Assembly (NCBI RefSeq): GCF_902364025.1
Contig: NZ_CABJCG010000015.1
Coordinates: 1-64,000, forward strand
From: Enterocloster lavalensis
Lineage (GTDB): Bacteria > Bacillota > Clostridia > Lachnospirales > Lachnospiraceae
Reading direction: 5' to 3'
DNA length: 64,000 nucleotides
The notes below the pieces were generated by a model. The model made no database searches, was not told where the DNA came from, and saw only the letters and a program-made list of their open reading frames with translations. Below are positions 24,348-33,066 of this stretch, one piece after another (the first letter of the stretch is position 1; the number at the start of each line of letters is the position of its first letter). Made by a program: the position numbers and the translations under genes.

Positions 24348-26078
24348 TCAATCATGCGCCGCCTGGTACATCTTGTATGCCTCTACGGCCATACGATACT
24401 TCTTGTAGGTCCATGGCTGACTTACCTTCCATCTGTCCGCCATCAAGGCCAGACCGTCCTCCATCTGCTTGATCATATCCGCCAGAATCTCGCTGTCATA
24501 GATATCCTCGACCTGTTCCGCCTGGATCTCCGAAAACTCCGCGTCGATCACTTCTTTCGGCGGCTTTGGTTCTGGCTCTGGCGCCGGCTTACTCTGCGGC
24601 TTCCCGGCCCGCACCCACTCGTCTAGGGCCTTGCGTGCCTGCGTCTCGAACCTGGCATAAGTGCACACACCCAGATCCTCCTCGCCGTAGAAAAACTCTA
24701 TGATCTCCTCGGACGGATATGCCTGCACGCCGTCCTGCAGCGCAATCCCGTCATCCTGCCGATCGATATCTCGCAACCGCTCCTTGGTTGACCCGCCTGT
24801 ATGGGTTATTCCATCCAATATCATCCGGCTTCCACACCGTTCCACCAGCACCTTGGCCAGCTGCTTGAGCAGACTTTCCTTTGCCTGGGGCAGATCCCCG
24901 ATATTGTAGCTCTCGTCGATCTTCTCCTCTTCCGGATGTCTCTCTACCTGCGCCATAGCCGCGGCGCTATCCCGCACATTTCTGGCCCGGCTACATATAT
25001 ACTCGCAGAGATCCGTGCATTTCTTACAGCAAGGTACCGGTTCGTGGTCTCCTGCCCGGTGATCGGCCAGGTCATGATTCACCATCTGGCAGCGGGCCCC
25101 GATCTTTTCCTGCAATTCCGAGGTTTTGGCGACCATCTCGCAAGGGAACGGGTTGCCCATCGGTGCCTCAACACAATAGCAATCCTGCTGCCTGATATCA
25201 CAATCCAGGTGGCAGCAGAAACAATCATGCCCACCTTCGCAGCCTGGTGTAGTGATCAGGCTGTCCTCCGGGTATACCTTCCTTGGTGTGCCATAGGCGG
25301 ACAGGGGTTCCTCTGGTTGATCCGGTTCTGTCTTATTGTTTCTATGTCTGCACTGATATTCTTCCTCCAAGCGCGTGTTTTCTACATCAAAAACCGTCAG
25401 CCCCGTATCTGTGTAAAAAACTGTAACGTTGGATCTTTTTAGAACTTTATACACCAGTCCAAAGGCCATCACTTCACACTCTTTTTCAGGCCCAGTATAT
25501 CCATTATCCAGATATGCCCCTACAATCCTAGCGATTGTAGCACCATAAGCATTATCAATTATTCTGTTTCCAGCGGTAAAATGTATTACTTCCGGTCTCG
25601 AATCCTGTTGTGACGTTACAACTTTTTCTTCCGGCTCCTCGCCCTGCGGATCCGGCGCAGGATCTACTTGTGACGTCACAACTTCTGGCTTACGGATCTG
25701 CTTCATTGCCCTAACTGGTGTATCTGGTCCCACCAGCTCCCGCTGCCCTTCTGACATGTAGGCCAGCTCCACCAGCTGGTACTTACTATAGCTCCGGTAT
25801 TCTTCTGATAGATGAGGGCTGTTCCCGCCAACAGAAAACTGAGCATTGACCTTAATACATTTGGACGCCCAGCCTGCATCCTTGTGATACTTCTGACGGA
25901 CGTATTCTTCAAAATTTCTATAGCCCTCCTCCAGGAAGAGCTTATCGTCCCGTATCCGTCTCAGCCAGTGCCCGATTGCTACATACTCCCTGGCCGTTGT
26001 TACCAGGCTGGCCTCTATGTATTTCTCGGCTTGAGCGAGGCTTACCGGGCTATTGTAATAGCACTTGACTTCCTCCAT
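24348..26078 (-). CDS. Large early phage protein with HTH-like N-terminus and Cys-rich centre
   Basis: A 576-residue protein. Residues 1-130 (SLAQAEKYIEASLVTTAREY, IGHWLRRIRDDKLFLEEGYR, NFEEYVRQKYHKDAGWASKC) match a domain of phage/plasmid proteins related to DUF3102/ParB-like HTH regions. The middle holds many Cys and His (GCEGGHDCFCCHLDCDIRQQ, then QDCYCVEAP and CCKKCTDLCEYICSRA), suggesting several bound metal ions. The C-terminus has a Pro/Lys-rich linker. It follows the replication genes, so a DNA-binding role in replication or regulation is plausible but not shown. Confidence 0.6.
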   Translation of the reverse strand: MEEVKCYYNSPVSLAQAEKYIEASLVTTAREYVAIGHWLRRIRDDKLFLEEGYRNFEEYVRQKYHKDAGWASKCIKVNAQFSVGGNSPHLSEEYRSYSKYQLVELAYMSEGQRELVGPDTPVRAMKQIRKPEVVTSQVDPAPDPQGEEPEEKVVTSQQDSRPEVIHFTAGNRIIDNAYGATIARIVGAYLDNGYTGPEKECEVMAFGLVYKVLKRSNVTVFYTDTGLTVFDVENTRLEEEYQCRHRNNKTEPDQPEEPLSAYGTPRKVYPEDSLITTPGCEGGHDCFCCHLDCDIRQQDCYCVEAPMGNPFPCEMVAKTSELQEKIGARCQMVNHDLADHRAGDHEPVPCCKKCTDLCEYICSRARNVRDSAAAMAQVERHPEEEKIDESYNIGDLPQAKESLLKQLAKVLVERCGSRMILDGITHTGGSTKERLRDIDRQDDGIALQDGVQAYPSEEIIEFFYGEEDLGVCTYARFETQARKALDEWVRAGKPQSKPAPEPEPKPPKEVIDAEFSEIQAEQVEDIYDSEILADMIKQMEDGLALMADRWKVSQPWTYKKYRMAVEAYKMYQAAHD

Positions 26079-26088
26079 GGCCTCCTCC

Positions 26089-26637
26089 TTATCTCATGGC
26101 TTCATACTGTTCCTTCTTTTCGTTCCACTGCATGGCCACCGGTGACCCGCAGTCATAACAGGTCATATCAAATTCCGCCTCCGTTATGTTGGTCATATAC
26201 CGGGCCTGCCTGCCGCATTCACATTTCATGTACAACTGGGCCATATGCTCCATCCGCGTCACAGCTCCGCATTCGCACCGATAATAACTCAGCCGTGTCT
26301 TAGCGCAGAATCCTCTGGTATTTCCACAGACAGGGCATTTCATGTACAGAAATCCACCATACCCCGGCGAAACGATCTTCGGCGCCTGTTCTTCCCCATC
26401 CTCTTCGGGAACCTCCATAACTTCAATCTTGCTTTCCGGTTCTGGCGCTGAAGTAATAATCGACACCGGCTTTTCCGGCTCCTTTTCATTCCTGGCTGTC
26501 GGTTTTTCCGGATGTGTCTGGCTCTTGTTTCCGAACACCCATAGCAGTTCTGCCATTTTGCGGAACGTCACCCGCGCCTGTTCTTCCTCCATCTCCATCG
26601 CCATATACATTCCTGGTATTGATATCCTAACCTTCAT
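26089..26637 (-). CDS. Multi-zinc-ribbon phage protein, 182 aa
   Basis: A 182-residue protein from ATG 26637 with GGAGAG upstream. The first half is helical and acidic (MEMEEEQARVTFRKMAELLW and a Glu/Pro linker). The second half has successive Cys pairs: YMKCPVCGNTRGFCAKTRLS, YYRCECGAVTRMEH, YMKCECGRQARY and DMTCYDCGSPVAMQW, consistent with two zinc ribbons. It overlaps the next upstream small zinc protein by 11 bases. The function is unknown. Confidence 0.65.
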   Translation of the reverse strand: MKVRISIPGMYMAMEMEEEQARVTFRKMAELLWVFGNKSQTHPEKPTARNEKEPEKPVSIITSAPEPESKIEVMEVPEEDGEEQAPKIVSPGYGGFLYMKCPVCGNTRGFCAKTRLSYYRCECGAVTRMEHMAQLYMKCECGRQARYMTNITEAEFDMTCYDCGSPVAMQWNEKKEQYEAMR

Positions 26638-26800
26638 GCTCGTCTCTCCTTCCCATTGGCATGCATCCGTAATGTATGTGCAGCTCCGTCCTCCGCTTGG
26701 TCTTTATGTACACATGATTCCCGCTGATCTCCCGGCCGCACTCACTGCAGGTATAGACCTTAGACTCTGGCTGTTTCTTTTTCTCTACCTTCTTGGCCAT
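26627..26800 (-). CDS. Small zinc-binding phage protein, 57 aa
   Basis: A short gene read directly: ATG 26800 to TAG 26629-26627. The product is MAKKVEKKKQPESKVYTCSE and continues CGREISGNHVYIKTKRRTEL, HIHYGCMP, a CxxC...HxxxC zinc-knuckle arrangement with a Lys-rich N-terminus. It overlaps both neighbours. The function is unknown, possibly nucleic-acid binding. Confidence 0.6.
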   Translation of the reverse strand: MAKKVEKKKQPESKVYTCSECGREISGNHVYIKTKRRTELHIHYGCMPMGRRDEHEG

Positions 26801-27077
26801 CTAATTTCTCCCCTCCATACGCCGCCCGTTCCCGGGCCTCCAACTCATCCATGAACCAATTCACAATCGGCGCCGCCACAGGCTCCTCTTCCATGGTCGG
26901 CGTCGGGCCTTCCCACTTCCGAACCAGGTGAGTACCATACCTTACTTTGATAACCTCCGCCTCGCCCATCATAACATCCCACTGAACGGAGTCTCTGGCT
27001 GGAACGTTATCACGCCACTTCATCCAAAATTGGTTGTAAGTTTCATTAAATATGTTTGATATATCCTTATTTGTCAT
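26760..27077 (-). CDS. Hypothetical phage protein, 105 aa
   Basis: A 105-residue protein starting MTNKDISNIFNETYNQFWMK, with WDVMMGEAEVIKVRYGTHLV and a C-terminal APIVNWFMDELEARERAAYG. The first half recurs in proteins next to phage replication genes in clostridia. It is the first gene after the repeat-rich 27.1-27.4 kb region. It shares 41 bases with the next small gene. The function is unknown. Confidence 0.62.
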   Translation of the reverse strand: MTNKDISNIFNETYNQFWMKWRDNVPARDSVQWDVMMGEAEVIKVRYGTHLVRKWEGPTPTMEEEPVAAPIVNWFMDELEARERAAYGGEKLDGQEGREKETARV

Positions 27078-27391
27078 ACAATTCTCCCAAAGTAACCGTT
27101 TTTAAGGTTACTGTAACCCTCCTCAACAGGACCATGGGTTACCGTTCAAACCCTTGTAAAATAAGGCTTTGCAGGCCACAGTAACCTAAGTAACCCTATT
27201 TTTTTTTAATCCCTTACGCGCGAGGCTTTTTTTTCTAAAACTTTGTGAAATAAAATACAAAGATTATAATATTTTTTTCTCCATATATAGGCGTGTGTTT
27301 TTTAGGGTTACTTGGGTTACTCTACCGAAAACAGCCCGCAAACCCTCTTAAAATCGAGCTTTTTGCAGTAACCCTACTTGGGTTACTCTCG
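27078..27391. repeat. Iteron-like region: eleven GTAACC/GGTTAC copies, candidate replication origin
   Basis: This 314-base stretch has no gene. Copies start at 27092, 27106 (inverted), 27113, 27137 (inverted), 27181, 27190, 27306 (inverted), 27315 (inverted), 27368 and 27381 (inverted), plus a near copy (GGTAACG) at 27402. The centre (about 27195-27300) is strongly AT-rich with T and A tracts. Two related hairpins (27148-27175, 27338-27368) are embedded. It lies directly beside the DUF927 ATPase and primase-domain genes, which fits an origin of replication or a regulatory region bound by the phage initiator. Confidence 0.5.
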
Positions 27392-29275
27392 TCAATAAAA
27401 GGGTAACGTTTCCTGCACTCCGTCCTCATTTACCTTGATGAACCCATCCTTATCCGTATTATCGTTGAGTTTCAGGAACACGCAGCGGACCTTATTCCCC
27501 TTAAAGCTTTTAAGCTTGTCCATCTTTTTTCCACCGGCCTCCGCCTGGAGCAGTCCCTTCCGGTTCGCCCATGACAGGAATGAGGCCCGGGAAAATCCAC
27601 CCTCCTTACACAGTGCCGTAAAGGCCGTGGTATAGATAATGGCATACCCGTTTTCAATCGTCCCCCACTTCTCCACGTTCTCCACCTTGTCATCAAACCT
27701 GGCCGGATTCATCGCCACCTTGTCAAGCACGTACTGATAGCACCGCTCGTTGTCGGATAGCTCGTCTCGGTCCACCAGGACCTCCCTGGCCTCCTCCAGG
27801 CTGATGTACTGTCGATCCTTGAACAGGTAGTCCGTGGCCAGCTTATCCGCCGTCAGGATGATCGACAGGGACAGGCTCTGCTTCTGCATTTTGTCATCGT
27901 CCGCCAGCTGCCGCAGGAAACCCTGTTGAATCTCTCGCACCTTATCCCAGCCAAGATCTTTCAACACATCCACAAATTCCCTGCCGGCGTGGCCATAGTT
28001 GCGCTTGACCAACTCCGCTGTAGCCCCAGGATCGTCAAACACCCGCTGCCCACACTCAATCTCCAGTATCCGGTTGATAGCACCTCCCTGGGTCACGTAA
28101 GAGCTCAGGGGCCGCTCTCCATTGGTCAGAATGCAGTTCTTCCAGTGATTCTCCCGGTTCAGCCCCAACTCCTTGTTGGAACGGGTCTTGCCCTTTCCGG
28201 AGCACAGGTCGTAAACCAGTCCCTCAAAATTATCCTCAATCTTGCGGTTTTTCTTGGAGGAATCATCCAGGATCAGCGGCAGATGGTTCAGCAGGTCACA
28301 GATGGCCTCCAGGCCCACCTCTGTCCCCTTGTAGTCCTTTATGTAGGCGCTCTCATCCGGATCTGCCCAGACGGATGTCGCCAGCATAAGAGCTACCGTC
28401 TTTCCTCCCTCTGTCTCGCCCCAAAGATCCACGAAATAAGGCAGGCCGCCCAAGGGCTGCACCAACACGCTGGAAAACGACGCAGCAAGCATGAACTTAA
28501 TCTCAATTCGCCCGGTCCTGCGCAGCTGCGTCACATGCTCATACCACGCCGTCCGGCTGCCGGCAGGGGTCACGCTCTCCACGATCTGGCGGAACCGCAC
28601 GTCTCCATCAAAGATGATATCGGTATCGTAAGGCAGGAACCCACCGCGGATCCAGCCCAGCTTAGAAGTGGAATACTGAACCGCGATATGGTCCTCGTTG
28701 GCGTTCTCCACGTCCGCCAGGTACCGCACCAGGTACTTGGCATTCTCGCTGGTCACTGCGATCCCCCGGCCTGACAGCGATACAATTCTGTTGGCGGAGG
28801 TCACCATGGTCTTGGGGACAATGATCTCCTCCCATCGCCCATTCCGCTTGTAGGCCAGCTTGATCTGCTCCTCTCCGGTCTCCAGGTTCTTCATCCGCTC
28901 CACCGGCAGGATCGGGTGATAGCAGGCCAGCACATCGGTATAGCCCGTGGACGGGTTATTCAGATAGATTCCATTCTCCGAGGCAATCCACTGCTTACAT
29001 TGCATGTTGTCATAAGGGCCGGAAAAGTTCGTCCACTGCTCCAGCGTGCAGGGCTGGCTCTTCCGGTCCCGCTCCTGCCGTTTCATCTCTTTCTCGATCC
29101 TTTTGTAGGTTGACACCATATCCCGGAACTCAGTCTTGACTCTCAGTTCAGCGGCCCGCAGGCCCAGCGAGGCAAGGAGCTCCGCCCGGTACAGCTCATC
29201 CTCCTGATCGAATACCTCCGTCAGGATCTCCTTAGACAATATCGTCTCGGCCGTCAGCTCCTTCAACGGCACCAT
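27392..29275 (-). CDS. DUF927 ATPase (phage replication helicase-type)
   Basis: A 627-residue protein. After an N-terminal helical part, the DUF927 core begins near residue 90 (SENGIYLNNPSTGYTDVLAC) and continues through RIVSLSGRGIAVTSENAKYL. Walker A is DLWGETEGGKTVALMLATSV (about 290-310), Walker B-like HLPLILDDSSKKNRK, and the arginine/sensor region NCILTNGERPLSSYVTQGGA. DUF927 proteins are superfamily 3-like ATPases found with phage and plasmid primases; it probably acts as the replicative helicase. The primase zinc domain is encoded immediately upstream in transcription order. Confidence 0.85.
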   Translation of the reverse strand: MVPLKELTAETILSKEILTEVFDQEDELYRAELLASLGLRAAELRVKTEFRDMVSTYKRIEKEMKRQERDRKSQPCTLEQWTNFSGPYDNMQCKQWIASENGIYLNNPSTGYTDVLACYHPILPVERMKNLETGEEQIKLAYKRNGRWEEIIVPKTMVTSANRIVSLSGRGIAVTSENAKYLVRYLADVENANEDHIAVQYSTSKLGWIRGGFLPYDTDIIFDGDVRFRQIVESVTPAGSRTAWYEHVTQLRRTGRIEIKFMLAASFSSVLVQPLGGLPYFVDLWGETEGGKTVALMLATSVWADPDESAYIKDYKGTEVGLEAICDLLNHLPLILDDSSKKNRKIEDNFEGLVYDLCSGKGKTRSNKELGLNRENHWKNCILTNGERPLSSYVTQGGAINRILEIECGQRVFDDPGATAELVKRNYGHAGREFVDVLKDLGWDKVREIQQGFLRQLADDDKMQKQSLSLSIILTADKLATDYLFKDRQYISLEEAREVLVDRDELSDNERCYQYVLDKVAMNPARFDDKVENVEKWGTIENGYAIIYTTAFTALCKEGGFSRASFLSWANRKGLLQAEAGGKKMDKLKSFKGNKVRCVFLKLNDNTDKDGFIKVNEDGVQETLPFY

Positions 29276-29276
29276 G

Positions 29277-29765
29277 CTACCACCTCGCTTCCAATCCGCT
29301 TAATTCTGCCTGCACATAGAGCTGGTACTGCAGGGCGTTGTAACAATCACACCAGACGTCACTCAAAGGCTCTGAGCGCTCCATATAAGTCCGGTACACG
29401 CTGATCAACATGTTGTTCAGGCTGCGCCGCTCCTGCTCCCTCTCCGCTGCCTTCTGGCGCATAGCGCGCTGTTTCTGCGCCTGATAGACCGCCATCCTGC
29501 TGGAAAATGTGGGCTTCCGATATTCTCCACCAAGACTCTGGAATGCCTCCTTGAAGGAGACATCATCCATCATCCGGATGAAGTCGAAAATATCCCCATG
29601 GGCGCCGCAGGAAAAACAGAAGAATCCGTCACAATAGATTCTCATAGAGGCAACTTTGTCTGAGTGAAATGGGCAATTGATCATTTTGGCTGCAGAAATG
29701 GAAAATCCATACTTTTGAACCAGTACAGGCATTGAAATGCTTTCTTTTATCTCCTCAACTGTCAT
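29277..29765 (-). CDS. CHC2 zinc-finger primase-type protein
   Basis: ATG at 29765 (MTVEEIKESISMPVLVQKYG) has GGAG upstream and is preferred over the 29852 start inside the HNH gene. The N-terminal about 70 residues form a CHC2 zinc finger: INCPFHSDKVASMRIYCDGF then FCFSCGAHGDIFDFIRMMDD. The rest (162 residues in total) is a basic helical tail with no TOPRIM catalytic domain. It probably supplies primer-site recognition for the DUF927 protein encoded 1 base downstream. Confidence 0.85.
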   Translation of the reverse strand: MTVEEIKESISMPVLVQKYGFSISAAKMINCPFHSDKVASMRIYCDGFFCFSCGAHGDIFDFIRMMDDVSFKEAFQSLGGEYRKPTFSSRMAVYQAQKQRAMRQKAAEREQERRSLNNMLISVYRTYMERSEPLSDVWCDCYNALQYQLYVQAELSGLEARW

Positions 29766-30267
29766 GCTCGTATCTCCATAAAAATCCACCGGCACTCTTA
29801 CGTTTTCCCTTTGCAGCTTTCGTAATGGACGATCTATCAATTCCAAGTCCATCAGCTGCTTCTATTATTCCACACCATAATTTTATGATTTTCCCATCCG
29901 TGGAAATCTGCTTGATGTTCTTTTTGCATTTTTCAGATCTTCTTATGATACATGTACCATAGTTTGTGTTATACCGAGGTGTGCACCATTCTAAATTATC
30001 TACATGGTTATTAAGGCCATTTTCATCTATGTGGTTTACAATAGTTCCATGATTGGCATTATCTATAAATGCTTCTGCCACAAGTCTGTGAACCCACTTT
30101 TTCTGCCTTTCTCCATCTTTATAAAGATAGACACACCCATGGTTGCGATTTATGCAGGGTTTTAAATATTTACCTGTTGCAGTACGCACCCTTCCATATG
30201 TACTCACCTGATAATATTCTTCATATCCGTAAATATTTTTCCAGATTTCCTTATCACTATGTCCCAT
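29755..30267 (-). CDS. HNH homing endonuclease with NUMOD4 and C-terminal DNA-binding module
   Basis: ATG at 30267 (MGHSDKEIWKNIYGYEEYYQ) with GGGTGG upstream; 170 residues. NUMOD4 is EIWKNIYGYEEYYQVSTYGR. The HNH core is WVHRLVAEAFIDNANHGTIV followed by NHIDENGLNNHVDNLEWCTP. The C-terminal IIEAADGLGIDRSSITKAAK plus GGFLWRYE is a NUMOD1/IENR1-like HTH. It is free-standing and AT-rich, placed between the ERCC4-type nuclease (11-base overlap) and the CHC2 gene (11-base overlap), so it is expressed within the replication operon. It is a selfish element by family. Confidence 0.9.
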   Translation of the reverse strand: MGHSDKEIWKNIYGYEEYYQVSTYGRVRTATGKYLKPCINRNHGCVYLYKDGERQKKWVHRLVAEAFIDNANHGTIVNHIDENGLNNHVDNLEWCTPRYNTNYGTCIIRRSEKCKKNIKQISTDGKIIKLWCGIIEAADGLGIDRSSITKAAKGKRKSAGGFLWRYEHDS

Positions 30268-30766
30268 AACCATCACCACCCAATAACTCGATGATCCGCC
30301 GGCCGGTATCCTTCTTCTCACAGAACAGGAACCGGCAGCCATACTTGCGCTGGAACGTAGACAGGATCTTGTACAGCTTGTCCCCAGTGGTGGCGTTGGT
30401 CTCCCGCTCTGTCCACCGGCCTGTCTCCGGATCCCGGAACCGCTTATGCCGGCGGGGATTGTCCCACCAGATGACATCTTCCAGGCACTCCATGCCCTTA
30501 CCATGCTCGCACAAAATGATCATGTGAATCCCATGTTCCTGAGCCCGCAGCATCTCATCCCGAAACCGGTTATGTCCCTGGCAGACATTGCTGCACAGCT
30601 CGTTCAGGTTCTGCTTCCGATCTATAATCAATCGGGGATTATCAAAGTTCATGTAATCCCCGACATAAAGTTTTGATACAAAATGATCCACACCCTGGCG
30701 GTCAAATTCCGTCACGATCTTCTGGATCGCCCGGGCCTTCTCCCGGCTGTCAATCTGTATATTCAA
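30257..30766 (-). CDS. ERCC4/XPF-type nuclease
   Basis: A 169-residue protein with the ERCC4 nuclease layout: NIQIDSREKARAIQKIVTEF, then KLYVGDYMNFDNPRLIIDRK with following QNLNELCSN (GD...(x)RK core) and HMIILCEHGKGMECLEDVIW. Catalytic Asp (GDYM) and the DRK triad are present. It probably processes branched DNA during phage replication or recombination; SSB and Erf genes precede it. Confidence 0.85.
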   Translation of the reverse strand: MNIQIDSREKARAIQKIVTEFDRQGVDHFVSKLYVGDYMNFDNPRLIIDRKQNLNELCSNVCQGHNRFRDEMLRAQEHGIHMIILCEHGKGMECLEDVIWWDNPRRHKRFRDPETGRWTERETNATTGDKLYKILSTFQRKYGCRFLFCEKKDTGRRIIELLGGDGYGT

Positions 30767-30780
30767 GCAATCACCTCTGG

Positions 30781-31209
30781 TCAGTTGAAGGGAAGGCCGT
30801 CGTCCTCCACTCCATCCGGAATGTTCATAAACCCGTCACCCAAATCACTTACAGGCGCAGGCCGCTGCTGCGATCCGCCATCTTCTGCGGACGCCCCCTT
30901 GCTCTCCACAAACTCCACGTTTTCCGTCACAACATCGGTGGTATATATTTTTGTCCCCTCCTGGTTGACATATGATCCCGTCTGGATCCGCCCGGTGAGT
31001 CCCAGGCGCTGCCCCCTCCGGAACCACTTCTCCAAAAACTCTGCCGTCTTGCCAAAGGCAACACAGGAAATAAAATCTGCCTCGTCTCCACCGTCCTTTT
31101 TGAACCGCCGGTCCACCGCCAAGGTAAATCTGGCCACGGTGGTGCCGCCGTCTGTGTATCGAACGTCCGGATCTCGGGTGAGACGGCCCACTAACTGCAC
31201 ACTGTTCAC
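30781..31209 (-). CDS. ssb: Single-stranded DNA-binding protein
   Basis: A 142-residue OB-fold protein: MNSVQLVGRLTRDPDVRYTD, GTTVARFTLAVDRRFKKDGG, DFISCVAFGKTAEFLEKWFR and GLTGRIQTGSYVNQEGTKIY. The C-terminal tail ends DDGLPFN, which keeps the acidic-phenylalanine style tail for partner binding. It overlaps the Erf gene by 4 bases, forming a recombination/replication pair. Confidence 0.95.
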   Translation of the reverse strand: MNSVQLVGRLTRDPDVRYTDGGTTVARFTLAVDRRFKKDGGDEADFISCVAFGKTAEFLEKWFRRGQRLGLTGRIQTGSYVNQEGTKIYTTDVVTENVEFVESKGASAEDGGSQQRPAPVSDLGDGFMNIPDGVEDDGLPFN

Positions 31210-32003
31210 GCTGCTCCCTCCTTGTCTGCCTTCTTATATAATTCAAGCTTGTTCATACAATCCTTGTACTGGGCCACACTCATTTCAGTGATATCCTTGA
31301 TGCTGTACATCTTGAGGATCTTCTCCATCTTAAGTCCCTTGGCGCTGTACTTTTCGACCAACTTCTGCAGTTCCTGAATCATGGCCTCTGTCACAAGCCC
31401 CGCCCCATCCGGAGCGGTTGATCTCCCTGTAGGTCCAGGCTGTTTCGCTGTGCTGGTCGTTCCTGCTTCCGCAGGGCTATCGGGTGGATCCGTCGTTTTC
31501 TTCCCAGTGGCAGTCCCCGACTTCTGGGCCGATCTTTTAGTCGATGAAGCCGTCTTCACCTGATGGCCCTCCTTGTCGGGATCCACCGGTTTTGCGTCCG
31601 GCTCCGCCATCTCCTCTGTCGGAATGCAGAATAATTGGAAACAGGCGTACTTGAAGGCAATGGCCATCGCCTTATTGGTTGCCTTGTCCCCGCTGTCCAT
31701 CCCTTCCCCGATCACAACCGCTTCCACATGGGATCCGTCCACTGCGTAAAATGTGTACTTCATCTTGCAGATTGAGTAAATCAGGCCAGCGCCGTTCTTT
31801 GTTGTCCGCTCCTCCCTGATCTGCTCCAGGACCTCCGGAACCAGGAACAACTTGTGCCGGATAAACGCCGGATTTAGTGCATTCATGACGTCATCCACAC
31901 CACGGTAATTAAATCCCTGGTTACTCCGCTTGTCCTTGCCAATGGCCCCGATCTCGCTCATGACGTTGTTAATCGTCTCGTAAATCATTGGTTTCTCAGC
32001 CAT
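31206..32003 (-). CDS. Erf-family single-strand annealing protein
   Basis: A 265-residue protein whose N-terminal about 135 residues match ERF: ETINNVMSEIGAIGKDKRSN, NYRGVDDVMNALNPAFIRHK and MDSGDKATNKAMAIAFKYAC followed by FQLFCIPTEE. A Pro/Ser/Thr linker and a short C-terminal domain (IQELQKLVEKYSAKGLKMEK) follow. Erf anneals complementary strands for phage recombination and genome circularisation. One base overlaps the DUF1351 gene upstream. Confidence 0.92.
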   Translation of the reverse strand: MAEKPMIYETINNVMSEIGAIGKDKRSNQGFNYRGVDDVMNALNPAFIRHKLFLVPEVLEQIREERTTKNGAGLIYSICKMKYTFYAVDGSHVEAVVIGEGMDSGDKATNKAMAIAFKYACFQLFCIPTEEMAEPDAKPVDPDKEGHQVKTASSTKRSAQKSGTATGKKTTDPPDSPAEAGTTSTAKQPGPTGRSTAPDGAGLVTEAMIQELQKLVEKYSAKGLKMEKILKMYSIKDITEMSVAQYKDCMNKLELYKKADKEGAA

Positions 32004-32917
32004 CAGATATCCTTCCTTTCAAAATACAATCCCAAACTGATCATGGCCATCTCCAGTTCCTGCAGCTCCTCATCAGTCCCAACCACCGTATAGACTGCTG
32101 TATGGGATTCTGGGGCCGTCAGCGGCGCGGCGCTCGCCTCGTCCACAGACTTAACCTCGGCCTTAACAGACTCTTCCACTTCCCGCCGAATCTGCTCCTC
32201 CTCAGCGACTCTCCGCCGCTCTTCCGCCCGAATCCGCTCAATCTCGGCCTGGTGCTTGCGTTCTTCCTCCAGCCGGCGGCGTTCTTCTTCCCGCCGCAGC
32301 ACCTCCGCCTTCTGAGCCTCATACGTTGTTATGTAGTTCAGCGCGTCCGGAAGGCTGAGGCATGACTGGAACTTACGCAGGGCATCCGGCACCGCGTCCG
32401 ACTGCATTGCCTCGATGGCCGCCTTTCCTGCCCGGGCGTTGGAGATCACCGCAGACATCTCCTTGCGGATTGCTTTGGAGGAGGTGCTGGCATTCTGCCA
32501 TTTGTCCGACTGAATCCGATACAACGGCAAAAATTCTCCCAGTTCTCCGATTTCCTCGTTATAGATCTGCTGGATCTCTGCCTGGCGCTCCTCCAAACGC
32601 CTGGCCTCAAATGCCTCCACCTGGCCGTTGATGTAGTTGATGGGCTTGTCCACTATGGCTGTCATCTGCTTCACGCGGGCCTCAAACCGGTTGTACGGCT
32701 CCATCCACTGGGCCTTGACCTCCTTGCGGCTGTCATCAATGGATTTCTTCAATTTCCGAAGATCAGCCACCGTTTTCTTGGCCTCCACTCGGGTGTCCTC
32801 CGTAAATACAATTCCGTCATACTGGCGCGCCTCCTCCGCCAGCTGTCTCTCGATCTCATCAAAGTTGGTCTGAATCTCGCCGGCAACCGGCTTAACCTGT
32901 AACATAATCTCCTTCAT
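32003..32917 (-). CDS. DUF1351 protein
   Basis: A 304-residue protein with the DUF1351 N-terminus (NFDEIERQLAEEARQYDGIV, EDTRVEAKKTVADLRKLKKS, then KAQWMEPYNRFE) and a long, strongly charged coiled coil (about residues 205-255, with EAEERRR-like repeats). In phages it is usually encoded beside recombination genes such as Erf/RecT. The function is unproven; a coiled-coil partner for recombination or nuclease proteins is plausible. Confidence 0.85.
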   Translation of the reverse strand: MKEIMLQVKPVAGEIQTNFDEIERQLAEEARQYDGIVFTEDTRVEAKKTVADLRKLKKSIDDSRKEVKAQWMEPYNRFEARVKQMTAIVDKPINYINGQVEAFEARRLEERQAEIQQIYNEEIGELGEFLPLYRIQSDKWQNASTSSKAIRKEMSAVISNARAGKAAIEAMQSDAVPDALRKFQSCLSLPDALNYITTYEAQKAEVLRREEERRRLEEERKHQAEIERIRAEERRRVAEEEQIRREVEESVKAEVKSVDEASAAPLTAPESHTAVYTVVGTDEELQELEMAMISLGLYFERKDI

Positions 32918-33062
32918 CTTGTCCTCCTGTTATCTGATTATTTTCCCGCAACTTCCTTGCACGCTCCCGGCGGGCTGCGGCTTCCTGTTCACACCCGGCG
33001 CAGGCCAGGCCATCGGGATCCCGGTAAGCACCACAGGCATCGCACTTATGTAGATCTTTCAT
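32892..33062 (-). CDS. Small zinc-knuckle phage protein, 56 aa
   Basis: A short gene read directly: ATG 33062 to TAA 32894-32892. The product starts MKDLHKCDACGAYRDPDGLA and continues CAGCEQEAAARRERARKLRE, two CxxC pairs followed by a basic helix. The stop lies 26 bases inside the DUF1351 gene. The function is unknown. Confidence 0.6.
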   Translation of the reverse strand: MKDLHKCDACGAYRDPDGLACAGCEQEAAARRERARKLRENNQITGGQDEGDYVTG

Positions 33063-33066
33063 GTAA

